Source of the DNA: Leishmania mexicana MHOM/GT/2001/U1103
Lineage: Eukaryota; Euglenozoa; Kinetoplastea; Trypanosomatida; Trypanosomatidae
Reading direction: 5' to 3'
Length of the DNA: 64,000 nucleotides
Assembly: GCF_000234665.1 (NCBI RefSeq)
Contig: NC_018321.1
Location: 410,594-474,593, forward strand
Below, one piece after another: positions 10,101 through 19,700 of this stretch; the stretch's first letter is position 1; every line of letters begins with the position of its first letter. The position numbers and the translations under genes were made by a program. The notes below the pieces were generated by a model that made no database searches, had not been told where the DNA came from, and saw nothing but the letters and a program-made list of their open reading frames with translations.

Positions 10101-13100
10101 GCCGGCACCGCGTATGGCCGCATCGCCTCCTACTGCTACATCACAGTGACATCCATGGCCGCCTACCTGGGACTGATGAGCAACGCCATGCAGGACGTGG
10201 AGCTGTTCCGAGTCTTCGCCTCCTCTAGCGAATTCGCGAACATCGGCGTACGGGCGGAGGAGCAGGCGCAGCTCAAGGAGCTCCTGGAGAGCGCTCCGGT
10301 GGCGGTGAGGGAGTCGCGCTACACGCCGATGGCGAAGATCAACATCCTACTCCAGTGCTACATTAGTCAGAAGGGTCTGGAAGGTTTGCCGTTGATGAGC
10401 GAGATGGTGTACGTGAAAGACTCCGCGCAGCGTATTCTGCGAGCGCTGTACGAAATTTGCCTCGTTCGCGAGTACGGTCGCACGGCGCGGCAGTTTCTCG
10501 AGCTGTACTTGATGACGGTACACCGACAGTGGGCGGTGCAGTCGCCGCTGCGGCAGGTGCGCGATTACTTACCGGCAAAGCACTTCGATGCAATCCTGCC
10601 GGCGCTGGAACGCGTGCGCGTGCCGTGGGAGGAGGTGCGGGGGTGGAGCGTCGAGGACCTGGCCGAGAAGCTCAGCGACGACCGGCGTGCGCAGTCTGCG
10701 TACGAAGCGATCCATGTTGTGCCGCACTACGCCGTCGACGCCGCCGTTCGGCCGCTGACGCGCGGGATGCTCTACGTGGACATCGACATCTTGCCGGACT
10801 TCGACTACGTCGAGTCCCTGCACGGCTGCTCAGTGTGCGAGGTGCTGCTCATGATCGAGCACACGAACGGCCGCCTGCTGCACCACGAGTCCGTCCTGAT
10901 CCCCTTGGCAAATGTGCTGGAGAAAGCCGCCTACGCCTGCCCGCCGGTGGTGGTGCCGATGGTGGAGCCGGCGCCGACACACCTGTTTGTGCGCGTGGTC
11001 TCCCCGCACTGGCTGGCCGCAACAGCCTTCACCTCAGTGTGCCTGCTGAACACGCTGCTGCCGCCAGTGGCGGCGCCGCTGCGCGAGGTAGATCAGCGGC
11101 CGCCGTCGCAGGATGCGAACATCACGTCTGTGGCGGAGCGCCTCGCTCCGTTCCAGCTCCACACCGTCGGCGAGATGCTGTTCCCCTTCCAGGACTTCAC
11201 GGCGCTGCAGTCGGACCTAATCGACCCCATCTTTCTGGATCACCCACACAACCTCCTCGTCGGTGTTCCGCCGGGTGGTGGCAAGACGGCCATCGCGGAG
11301 CTCTTCGTACTGCAGTTTTTGCTGGAGGAGGCGCTGAAGGAGAAGGAGCGGACAGCGGAGACGCAGCAGCAGCAGCAGCGGGACGAAGAAGAGGGGTCGG
11401 CCACACGATCGACGCTGCTGCTTCCCGGCAAGCTTCTCTATCTCACCAGCAACCTTGACGTCGTGCACCGCCGCGCGCTGGACTGGCGCTACAAGTTTGG
11501 CGAGGTGTTGAAGCAGCGTGTCGTAGAGCTTGGCGGCGGCGCGGGCGACGACACGGACGCCGACGGCGCTGGGGTGGTGAGCAACGCCGACGAGGTGGCA
11601 TCGGCCGCCATCGTGCTCGCCACCGGCGAGAACCTTATTCGCCTTGTGCGTCGTGGGGACTCAGCGTTGGCCGGCGTGACGCACATCGTCGTTGACCACC
11701 TGCACCTTTTGAGGGCCCCCGAGGGGCAGGCGATGGAGGAGTGCATGGCTCGCCTTAACAGTGAGCCGTTCCTTGTGCGGCGCGGTGCAGGGCGCGCGCG
11801 CGTGCTGGGACTGACATACCCACTGATCAGCACGGCGGAGCTTGGCCGCTGGTTGAAGGTGTCAGTGAGCCACCAGTACAATTACGGCGCCTCCTACCGG
11901 CAGCTGCGTGTGCGCATGGTTGGCATGGAGTTGCCTGGCCCCCGAAGCCGCTACGAAAGCGGCGTCATCGCAGCACTGAAGTTGCTGCGCCAGCCCTCGT
12001 ACGCCGCAGCTCCCACGGTGATCTTCGTTCCAACAGCACGCCAGGCGCGAGAGGTGGCGCAGCGCATACTGCTGCGGTGCCGCGACAACTACATTCCTGA
12101 AACCACCGAGCACGCCACTGACGACGCGCGACTCGCCGTCTTCCTGGCGGCTGGTGTCGCCTACATGCACAAGGGGACAAGCGAACTCGATGCTCTCGCG
12201 ATACAGGAGCTCGTTGACGCACCCGCCGTCTACCCCACTACGCAGGCGTTATTACCTTTGCGCCTCGTCTGCGCCTTCGACGCGGCCTGGCGATTGCCGG
12301 CGGCTCTCTTCACGAACGCCATCGTGTGCTGCGGGGAGCGTCTGACCGCCTTCGAGAGCGAGGACGGCGAGCGTGGCATGCGCTATCAGGACTGCAGCGC
12401 GGTAGAGCTGATGCAGATGGCGTCACGCGCCATGAACGAGGCGGTGATGTGCACTCGCACGTCGCGGGTGTGGGTGTTGGGTAAGCTGCTCAACGAGCCG
12501 CTACCGCTGGAGTCGAGCCTGCGGTACGCGGACGACTTCCGCGACACGGTGAACACGGCAATCGCACAGGGGCGGGCGCACAACCGCGTGGACGTGCTGC
12601 GTGTGCTGTCCTCGCACTACTTCCTCTACCACGTCAAGGCGAACCTGCACTTCTACGGTGTGCCCACAGTGGGTGATGTGTCTCTCTACGCCTCCAGCTT
12701 CGCTTCACACGTGGTGACCTCGCTGAAGGAGCTGAGGTGCATCGAGGAGCTGCGAGTGCGGCGGCGCCACGCGGATGGCGACGGCGATGCGGATGAGGAT
12801 GGCGGTAACAACAACGTAGAGCTCGGGAAGGCCGAGGAGGACGAGGACCCGCACGCCCCTTTGCGACCCACGGCGCGCGGCATGGCCCTCGCCCACCACT
12901 GCATTGGGGTCAGCACCGCAGAGGACCTCGTCCGTGTCCTGCCGGGCTCCCTCGAGGGAGAGAAGAAGGCCGCCCTCTATGACTGCACGACGTACCTTTG
13001 GCAGATCCTGTCACACCACTGCACCGAACTCACGCCGGCGCACCTCGGCGACGCCGCGCGGGTGACGGAGGCGGCGGTGTACCGGGCGCTGCACTCCATT

Positions 13101-14243
13101 GCGCGTGCTTTGCCAGAGTCCATCGGTGTGCGCTATATCGACCTGGACTTCGGCGCCACAGGGACAAAGATCTATGTGCTCGTGCTGGCGTACTGCAGTC
13201 GACTCTTCCCTGCCACCCATTTCCACGCTGCCGGCTCCGCTTCGTCGATGGAGGAGGACACGGCAGCGGCGGCCGCCTTCGACAAGCACTTTGGCCACAG
13301 CCTCTACCATGCCGCCGTTCCGGCCGCGGCGCGCGACGCGCTCTGCAACGCCGTGCCGGACGACATCGCTCAGCGCCTCGTGCAAGACGTGCGCTCCATT
13401 CTCCCAACAGTGCACCGCGTCGTAACTGCGGTTGTGGAGCTGCTGGACGGCGACACGCAGGCATGGGCGGTTGCTCGCCTGATTCGATTCGTTGCGTGCC
13501 TGCAACAGCAGGAGTGGGACAGCGAGCCGCCGGTGGCGCAGCTGCCCTGCTGGCGCGCGTCGAGATGGGCGTCCGTTGATGCCCGACAGGTCATTCAACG
13601 CACTTGCACGCTGCAGGAGCTGCAGACGAACCCGGCGGAGGCTGTGTCAAAGCTGGAGCCCGCTCTGCGAGGTGTCTTGACCACTGATGATGCTGCGGTC
13701 GTGGTGCCGCGCGTGCTTGCCTCTGCAGTGCGGGACGCTGCGGGAGTGCCGCAGGTGGTGTCGATCAGTGCCAAGGGGCGCGTTGAGGAGATGAATGGCG
13801 TGTTGGTCATGGTAGTAAGTGTCACGGCGCAGCTCCACTGGAGCGCGCCGACGACGCTGAAGTTGCCCAAGGGCAGCGAAGGCGTCGATCGCACATCACA
13901 GGCCGACCGCACCGAAGATGCTGCACCGGCGTTGAAGTGGTGGGTGCGGTGCGTCATGTCGCATCGGTCGTCTGCCACTTCACGAGCTGGGGCGTCAGCG
14001 GGCACTCGGCAGCTGGCCCTGCGAGTTAGCGTGGCGAAGAGTGTCACGGGCGCAGGGGCGACGCCGCTCTATGAGGTCTCATCCGACGTCTTTTTCTCCT
14101 TGGCGCGGCTGGAGGCGGAGGACTTGGACGCTGTGGAGATGCGCGCGATCTTGACGAGCATGGCTTACAGCGGCGTTGAGGCCACGGCTGCAGTGCGGTT
14201 CGAGGCGGACGAGGAAGAGGTCGAGGACGGCGAAGGCATATGA
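7137..14243 (+). CDS. BRR2: U5 snRNP helicase BRR2 (Ski2-like, two helicase cassettes)
   Basis: 2368 residues, somewhat longer than human BRR2 (about 2136). BRR2 unwinds U4/U6 during spliceosome activation; in trypanosomatids the spliceosome mainly performs spliced-leader trans-splicing. The N-terminal region includes an acidic Ser/Asp patch near 135-150. The first cassette is intact: Walker A 'APTGAGKT' (506-513), 'DEVH' (619-622), 'SAT' (657-659) and a motif VI-type 'QMFGRAGRAG' block. A Sec63-type segment follows. The second cassette keeps 'PPGGGKT' (1378-1384) but has 'DHLH' (1520-1523) in place of DExH and a 'TYP' in place of SAT. That fits the family rule that only the first cassette is an active helicase and the second is a regulatory platform. 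A second Sec63-like region ends the protein. The start is the first in-frame ATG after a good acceptor. Confidence 0.95.
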   Translation: MSFVNHLGRSSLATRYVPHSDLTKSYYERLLLDVRRYLPPGVEDDVEEIAEQVLNIVCSTASGASSSAATLSEQHQSLERLLDTRLSREVRDHLMQYGKLITDYVASDKAAEANGTYGLPATSSGALGVQDLNFAGPSSSDSDSDDSGDAVRSDAEERRNVELLTGGAPSSAAERKERRKKRKALMKADQNLMQYAFAEEGGIADTVEEAEGWRASAPVGAGGAAAGELSGDEYDEDGALATGAADTPRIPFEEVACNAQFLKDAVRRLFPAHDADTCHSLAQRVLNFLSEREEDDFTLETQLTTCLGGYEDEAVMDWIGDVVQSRWSVVYGLRYAQCTAQKERHAVMDAMQRHALDDPRVEHLYQSITGKEVDPLNTEQLQQRRESAAAGGNDDVESKLASTAPRQPLLRRVNLQACAFQDERAPHLHVRATVPQGTQRLTYETHDEILLPPTSSYNTSNPLIRVATSFPGWVVPVFAGVEELNAMQSKVYDCAFHSDENMLVSAPTGAGKTNVAVMAMLRTIAAARNPVTGVIDGHSLKMVYVAPMKALVQEVVRTFSKRLESLGLTVAELSGDAAMTQQQMATTQLIVTTPEKWDIVTRKSVELGVASLLKLLIIDEVHLLHNERGPVVEAIVARTMLQQQLRGEGGIRLVGLSATLPNHMDVAAFLQVNRQRGLFVFDSSYRPIPLEQTYCAIRKMKGVAQSAVMNLVTYDKVLQTVQAEEQVMIFVHSRRETEHTARYLQKRAAEERRGYYFVRPDGDSHKALVEASSGAGGAVLRRSLQQLLPDGFGIHHAGLSRDERNTVEQLFADRHIKVLVCTSTLAWGVNLPANRVIIKGTRVFNGSKGQSELLSALDVLQMFGRAGRAGYGAALGRATIITSPDDLHYYLSVLNQQLPIESQMMRRVVDMLNAEITLGHVETVEEGVQWLQRSYLYVRMRQMPEVYGIRASASDPLLLHHLANIVHTACEELKESKMADYDARSRKVAGTAYGRIASYCYITVTSMAAYLGLMSNAMQDVELFRVFASSSEFANIGVRAEEQAQLKELLESAPVAVRESRYTPMAKINILLQCYISQKGLEGLPLMSEMVYVKDSAQRILRALYEICLVREYGRTARQFLELYLMTVHRQWAVQSPLRQVRDYLPAKHFDAILPALERVRVPWEEVRGWSVEDLAEKLSDDRRAQSAYEAIHVVPHYAVDAAVRPLTRGMLYVDIDILPDFDYVESLHGCSVCEVLLMIEHTNGRLLHHESVLIPLANVLEKAAYACPPVVVPMVEPAPTHLFVRVVSPHWLAATAFTSVCLLNTLLPPVAAPLREVDQRPPSQDANITSVAERLAPFQLHTVGEMLFPFQDFTALQSDLIDPIFLDHPHNLLVGVPPGGGKTAIAELFVLQFLLEEALKEKERTAETQQQQQRDEEEGSATRSTLLLPGKLLYLTSNLDVVHRRALDWRYKFGEVLKQRVVELGGGAGDDTDADGAGVVSNADEVASAAIVLATGENLIRLVRRGDSALAGVTHIVVDHLHLLRAPEGQAMEECMARLNSEPFLVRRGAGRARVLGLTYPLISTAELGRWLKVSVSHQYNYGASYRQLRVRMVGMELPGPRSRYESGVIAALKLLRQPSYAAAPTVIFVPTARQAREVAQRILLRCRDNYIPETTEHATDDARLAVFLAAGVAYMHKGTSELDALAIQELVDAPAVYPTTQALLPLRLVCAFDAAWRLPAALFTNAIVCCGERLTAFESEDGERGMRYQDCSAVELMQMASRAMNEAVMCTRTSRVWVLGKLLNEPLPLESSLRYADDFRDTVNTAIAQGRAHNRVDVLRVLSSHYFLYHVKANLHFYGVPTVGDVSLYASSFASHVVTSLKELRCIEELRVRRRHADGDGDADEDGGNNNVELGKAEEDEDPHAPLRPTARGMALAHHCIGVSTAEDLVRVLPGSLEGEKKAALYDCTTYLWQILSHHCTELTPAHLGDAARVTEAAVYRALHSIARALPESIGVRYIDLDFGATGTKIYVLVLAYCSRLFPATHFHAAGSASSMEEDTAAAAAFDKHFGHSLYHAAVPAAARDALCNAVPDDIAQRLVQDVRSILPTVHRVVTAVVELLDGDTQAWAVARLIRFVACLQQQEWDSEPPVAQLPCWRASRWASVDARQVIQRTCTLQELQTNPAEAVSKLEPALRGVLTTDDAAVVVPRVLASAVRDAAGVPQVVSISAKGRVEEMNGVLVMVVSVTAQLHWSAPTTLKLPKGSEGVDRTSQADRTEDAAPALKWWVRCVMSHRSSATSRAGASAGTRQLALRVSVAKSVTGAGATPLYEVSSDVFFSLARLEAEDLDAVEMRAILTSMAYSGVEATAAVRFEADEEEVEDGEGI

Positions 14244-14943
14244 CCCGTTGAGGGTGGTGGTGGTGGTGGTGGCAGTGGTGATGGGCCTGCAGAGAGGCAC
14301 CTGAAAACTCGTGTGGGTAATATGGGGAAGAGCTCCAGCTGAGTGGAGAGAGATGTGCTTCGTGGTAAGTGGCGGTGGGGAGTTGGTGAGGCCGAGAGTG
14401 CGATGGACGATGGCAGTGGTGACTGTGGTATGGACGGCGGGTGAGGGCGGCGGCGGTGGCGGTAGTGGTGGCATCGGCTGGGTGTAGAAGGAGTAGGGGG
14501 GATGAGTGGCGGAGTGGGGAGTGCTGCACCCCTCCCTGCTCCCTTGCTCCTGTCGGACACCCTTTGCACCGTCGCTCACGTTTCCCACGCACCACTACCC
14601 TCTTTTTCGTTTTGAGCCCCTAACGAAGTGCAGCGAAGAACTGATGAGGCCGACGAACTTCGGCAGTCTTTGGCAGCAGCGGCAACGGCAACACCAACAT
14701 CCATGAGAGTGCATAGGTTTATGTGCGCAGGCGGACGCACGCCTTGACCCCCCCTCCCCGTCTCTCTCCATGTATGTGTCGAGAGGCACGACGGGGTGGC
14801 TGGTGCATCGTTCGCGAGCGCTCAAAGGGACGCACACTTAGGGGCCAAGTGTGTGGTTTATCCTGGTCTTCGGGACGCCCCCCTCTTCCCTTTCCGCTTG
14901 GCGCTGCGTGAGTGTGCGCGTAGGCGAGGACGTGGCGGGCGGA

Positions 14944-14961
14944 TGTGTGTGTGTGTGTGTG
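14944..14961. repeat. TG dinucleotide repeat followed by G run
   Basis: Nine TG units directly followed by a run of Gs to about 14972, in the BRR2-formin spacer. A TG/CG-rich repeat also lies at about 15261-15297. Confidence 0.85.
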
Positions 14962-15551
14962 GAGGGGGGGGGGAGGACGGAGAGGCCCGCGAATGAAAGC
15001 AGCCCACAAAACGGAAAGAGGCGAGGAGAAGCAGGGCACATACCCCCCCCCCCCACCACGCCACTCTCAGCGGCACATCTCATGCTCGTTATGGGTGATA
15101 TACCGCCAGCCTCAATCTCGAACCCATTCTGCACCTGCCCCTTTGCCTTCATCTCTCCCGCCTTTCCTTCCAACGCTTTCGTCTCGTGCTACCACCAGGT
15201 CATTCTTTGCACATACCCCCACCCCCTCCACCATCTTTCATTTCCTCCCCTCTCAGTGGTTTGTGTGTGTGTGTGCGCGTGCGTGCGTGCGTGCGTCTGA
15301 GTGGCATAGCTGTGTGTGAGCGTCTGCGGCAGCCTATCAGCAACAGCACGTCATCGTCGTCTCTGTCTGTCTGTCAGTGTGTCTGTCTCTCTTCCCCAGC
15401 CAAACACACGCTTGGGAATTCCGCCGCTTTACCGCACCCGCCCTCCCTTCCCCCACCGCACGCCACCTCCTCATCTCCCCCATATCTCATTCCGACGTGG
15501 ACGCCGTCACTTGAGAATTTGGGCTTCTCCCCCCTCCCCTCCCCATACCTC

Positions 15552-15568
15552 ATATATATATATATATA
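15552..15568. repeat. AT dinucleotide repeat
   Basis: Pure alternating AT tract in non-coding spacer, followed by a shorter TA run after 'acg'. Confidence 0.85.
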
Positions 15569-15928
15569 ACGTATATATCTTTCCCCCATCCCGCTTCCCC
15601 CTCTCGTTTGCCGTGTCGTCTCTGAGTGCCTATCGCTGTAGGCCTGTGTTGGTGTGCAGGGCGTGCAACGACACAGCCCCCTCCCCTCCCCTCTCTCTGT
15701 CCGCCTCTGCGGACAGTGGGGTGCGCTGTGGTCGATTCAAGTTCGAAGGAGGCGGTAGGAAGTACACGTAAAAAAAAGGGTGGGAGGAGGAGAGCACGCA
15801 CGTGTCAAACGGACGCGGCGGCAACAGTGACAAGCCCAAAACACCGCAGAAGGGGGGAGCGTGCCCGCCCGCGCGAGCGTACGTGAAAAGAGAGGGACGG
15901 AAGAGGAAGAGGAAGAGGAGGGAGGAGT

Positions 15929-15951
15929 GGGGAGGGAGGGAGGGGGAGGGG
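15929..15951 (+). other. G-quadruplex-type G-rich block
   Basis: Five consecutive runs of three or more Gs separated by single A bases. This matches the G-quadruplex consensus on the transcribed strand. Confidence 0.5.
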
Positions 15952-16180
15952 CAGAGGTCCGCGACGCACCGCACGAGGTCACTAGCGAGATTGCCTCGCT
16001 CTTTGCCCTTTCATCTTTTGTGTTGTTTCCTTGGCTGCTGTAGATCTCTGCGTTGTCTTTGTGTACCCACCTCTCTCTCTATCTCTACATATCTATCTAT
16101 TTCGTCGTGTCCTTCTCCTCCGTCTGCGTCTCTCACACACTCTCTCTCTCACTTTGCTGTGCATACATTTTCATCCTCGC

Positions 16181-16204
16181 CCTTCCTTTTTTTTTCCTTT
16201 GTAG
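16181..16204 (+). promoter_or_regulatory. Candidate spliced-leader acceptor for the formin
   Basis: A near-uninterrupted pyrimidine tract with a run of Ts, ending 'ttcctttgtag', with AG at 16203-16204. This would give a 5' UTR of about 560 bases. Further CT-rich tracts occur up to about 16510. Confidence 0.4.
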
Positions 16205-16349
16205 GCCTTTGTTCTTTGTCGGCTCTCCACCGTCTCGCCGGTGGCCCTTTTCCGTGGTTTGTGCTGTATCGCACTGTATATAGCTGCGCTTCGCTTGCCT
16301 CTGAGTGCCTTCGCCGCCACCCCACCCCCTACTCCCTCTCCCCCATCCC

Positions 16350-16365
16350 ATATATATATATATAT
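16350..16365. repeat. AT dinucleotide repeat
   Basis: Alternating AT tract in the presumed formin 5' UTR or spacer. Confidence 0.85.
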
Positions 16366-16763
16366 TTCTTCTGTCTGCATCTCTCCCGTCTTTCTCTCTT
16401 CGTATAATCTTACGTTCCTGTTATGTGTCGTACGCTGGACAGATTTTTCTGCTCCCTTTTCTCCCCCCTCATCATCCCCAGCATTGTATCCTCTCATCTC
16501 CTTTATTCTTCTGACCAAACCGCCACGTGCGTGTGCGTGACTGTCCAAGCAGCTCGGTCACTCTCACAGACAGTCAGGGCCCCAAGTAGCTCACAGCAAG
16601 CTGCGACGTGGTGCACACCCCACGGGGCCTGCTGCCGCGACAGAAAGCACGAACAACTCCAAAAGAGAAGCGAATCCCCACGGCGAAACCCCTACGCGGC
16701 TGGCAAGGCAGCGCAACTGAAGCACGTGAACGTCGCTTTGGAGTAACGCAGGCGCGCACAGCC

Positions 16764-19700
16764 ATGTCCTTCCGCCGCCCGCCCCCAGTGAGACGATCGT
16801 GCACGTCTGTCGAGTTCGCGCAGGCCGGAGAGGATGTTACGCCGGAGCGCAACTTCACCGTTCCTGATGTGATGGATAACGACAGCGTGACCATCGACAC
16901 TGAGGGGCCCACTGCTTCGCCGAACACCCCCGCTCGCGTGCGCTCGCCGGAGCATCCCCGGCGGCGTAGCACCGTGCGCATTGACGGCGCGACTCTGCCG
17001 CAGCCGGGAACCTCCCCCTCCACCTCGTTGCAGCAACTTCGCCGCCCCTCCGTGAGTGAGTGTCGCCGGCGCGGCTCGCTGTCGGCGAGCGGCACACATG
17101 CATCTCTTCGCCGCTTCTCACGGCCAAACACGGTGGAGGTGTCGAAGGACTATCTGCAGTCCGTGGCGGAGGCGCACGGCGTCACTGTAGAGCACGTGCG
17201 CGATGTTATGATCGCCGCTCAGGGCGATACCGACCTCATGCTGGCAATTCTCCAGAGCGAAATGGATGTGCAGCTTGCCTCGCCGGCGAACATCGACGTG
17301 CTGCACTTCGGAACGCAAGAGACGGTACGCCGACTACTTCTCTTCCTCGAGCTGCCGCAGGAGTGGGAGGGCGAGGTGGTGCGGACGCTGAACGTGACCA
17401 ACGGCGACGCGCAGGAGGCAGCCGCCATCCTCGCACAGAAATCTGGCCAGAGGTCCATCTCGCTGCCGAACGATATCACAGCGTCGCGTCAGCAGGTGCT
17501 CACAGCCACAGAGGCTGAGGAGCTGCCGCTGCTGCTGCAGCGTCTAGGTCAGAGCCCCAATGGTGAGACGCGCCAGTTGCAGGCCGAGTTCCCGGACCGC
17601 ACTGTGGACGAGATCCGCACGGCGTTGCAGCTGACAGACGGCAACATGGAGAACGCACGCCTCTTCTTGCGGGAAGATCACACAGCGTCGAAGAACAGCA
17701 ACAGGGATGCCATAGGTAACATCTTTGCTCGCGCCGCTGCGACACGCGGGTCACGGCCGCGGCCGGACCACCGCAAGGAGATCGAGGCTGTATACCACAA
17801 GCTCAACGGCGGTGTCGGCATCAGCAAGAGCACGGTCGAGGTCCTCGACGTCGCCACCCGCGAGGACGTCGTGAAGACGAGTCTGTCGCCGCAGGAGTTT
17901 CAGCTCTACCGCAGCAGTGGGCGCGGCGGCGGCGGTGGCTGCACCGCTGCTGAGGGCGCCGATAACCCGAGTCGGCAGCAGCCTGTGTCCCAGAGCGGAG
18001 ATTCGACCCCAGCGGCATCTACCTCGAACGCTTTTGTCTGTACCAAAGCTTCGCCATCGTTGTTGACACCAGACACGGGCGCATCGCGTGGATCGGACAA
18101 GGCGCCCGACTCGCGTCGCCCGCACCCACGACCGCTCTCCGCGGCGACGTTCATGACGTCGCCGCCCTTCTCCGACTGCGGCACAAGTGGGGCACGTCAT
18201 CCATCGAATGCAACTCGCCTGAACGTCATGCCGGCCTCCTCGCACGAGTCACCGTCCGCGGCAGCCGTCACCGACACGATTCAACGCGCAGCACTGCCTG
18301 CGCAGCGGTCGCGTCGATCATCCCTCTCACGAGAGGCGAAGAATGTGTCGGCGCGCCTCGCAGGCCGCCTTGATCTGCCGTCGCTGCATATCGTGCGAAC
18401 CGGCGGCGACGCTGCCGAAACTGGCAGCTCGGCCGCCGCCCTCAACAACTCTACCAGCACCTCCGCCGCCGAAAGCAGTGTCAGCGGGCACTCCAGTAGA
18501 CGCTCACCACCATCGCCGCACTCTGCCAAGGTGATCGCTCCTCGCCGTTCGAGCGTTGCGGCGATGAACCTGAATGACTATCGCGGCTCAGGCGCCGCTG
18601 CAGAGGCGGGGAGGGCAGACCACGTGTGGACCAGCGCAGGCGGCGATGCGGCAGGCAGTAGCGGCACGTACTTTGCATCCGTAGCGCCTGGATCTGCTCT
18701 CACCGCGTCGCAGCAGCTTACTGGCCAGCCGTTGCACTCGCCGCATACGGAGAGCCTGCTTAACACTGTCCTTAGTCAGCTTGGCACGAACACAGAAGGC
18801 CATCAGGACAAGGAGAAGCAGCGGCAACAACGTCAGCTGTCCTCGGAGCTTGTAGACACGACTTCTCTTAGGGCATTTTGGCTGTCCGGTAGCGCTGATA
18901 ACAACAACACACCCGTGTCCGCCAGCGGCGTCTCGTCGCCAAGGCCGACGGCGCCGCCACCGCCACCACCACCCGGGAGCTCCGCCACGGCGCCGAGTGC
19001 CGCGGGGCCTGCTCCTCCTCCCGGCTTTCCTTCACCCCCGCCACCGCCAGGGTACAAGGCATGTGGCCCCGCTAGCTCTGCTCCGCTGCCGCCGCCACCC
19101 CCACCACCCGGCGGCAGTGGCGCTCCGAGCCCTCCTGCCGGCTTGCCTCCACCACCGCCGCCTGGCCTCCCTCCCCCTACAGGCGGACCCAAGCAACCAC
19201 CGCCACCGCCGCCACCGCCACGGATGGGTAACGGGCCACCGCTACCACCAGGAAAGGGCGCGAGCGCTGCAGCAGCCCCGGTGCCAAACAGCAGCACAAC
19301 GCGCAACGTGCCGATCAACGGCGCCGTCGGCGACTCCGATGACGCCATCTTCAAGTCTGCGCGACCAATCGGGCTGACAGCCGGAGCGCGTGATAAGCTG
19401 CTTGCCCTCTTCCCGAAGGCGGCGCCAAAGCACGTGATGGAGGAGGACGAGGCGACGTCGCGCGTGCAGCGCATTCTCGATGTGAACCGTGACCGAAACG
19501 TTGGCATTGTACTGAAGTTTATTCGGCTGCCCATTCAGCAGATCGAGGCGAGCGTGCGCACGTTCGACACACTGACGCTCGGCGAGGAGCGCATCTCCGG
19601 CCTTCTCAAGATTATTCCAACTTTGGACGACTTCGAGGCAATCGCGCGAGCACAGAAGGTGCACGGCGGCCCGTGGAAGCGTGCAGAGGAGCAGCAGCTG

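Larger units (their letters stand above)
14244..16763. other. Intergenic spacer BRR2 to formin
   Basis: About 2.5 kb without a credible gene. It holds a GGT-rich stretch after the BRR2 stop, TG, TA and TG/CG microsatellites, a G-rich block near 15929 and long CT tracts. Overlapping short frames on both strands are of low complexity. Confidence 0.7.

Noticed and set aside
14641..14664. CTGATGA followed by a GCCGA/TCGGC hairpin, resembling a hammerhead ribozyme core
   Set aside because: The hairpin is followed by AGTC rather than GAAA, and no flanking stems I and III were found, so the catalytic core is incomplete.
16608..16763. N-terminal extension of the formin by 52 residues
   Set aside because: It would start at a GTG; the first ATG in frame is at 16764.
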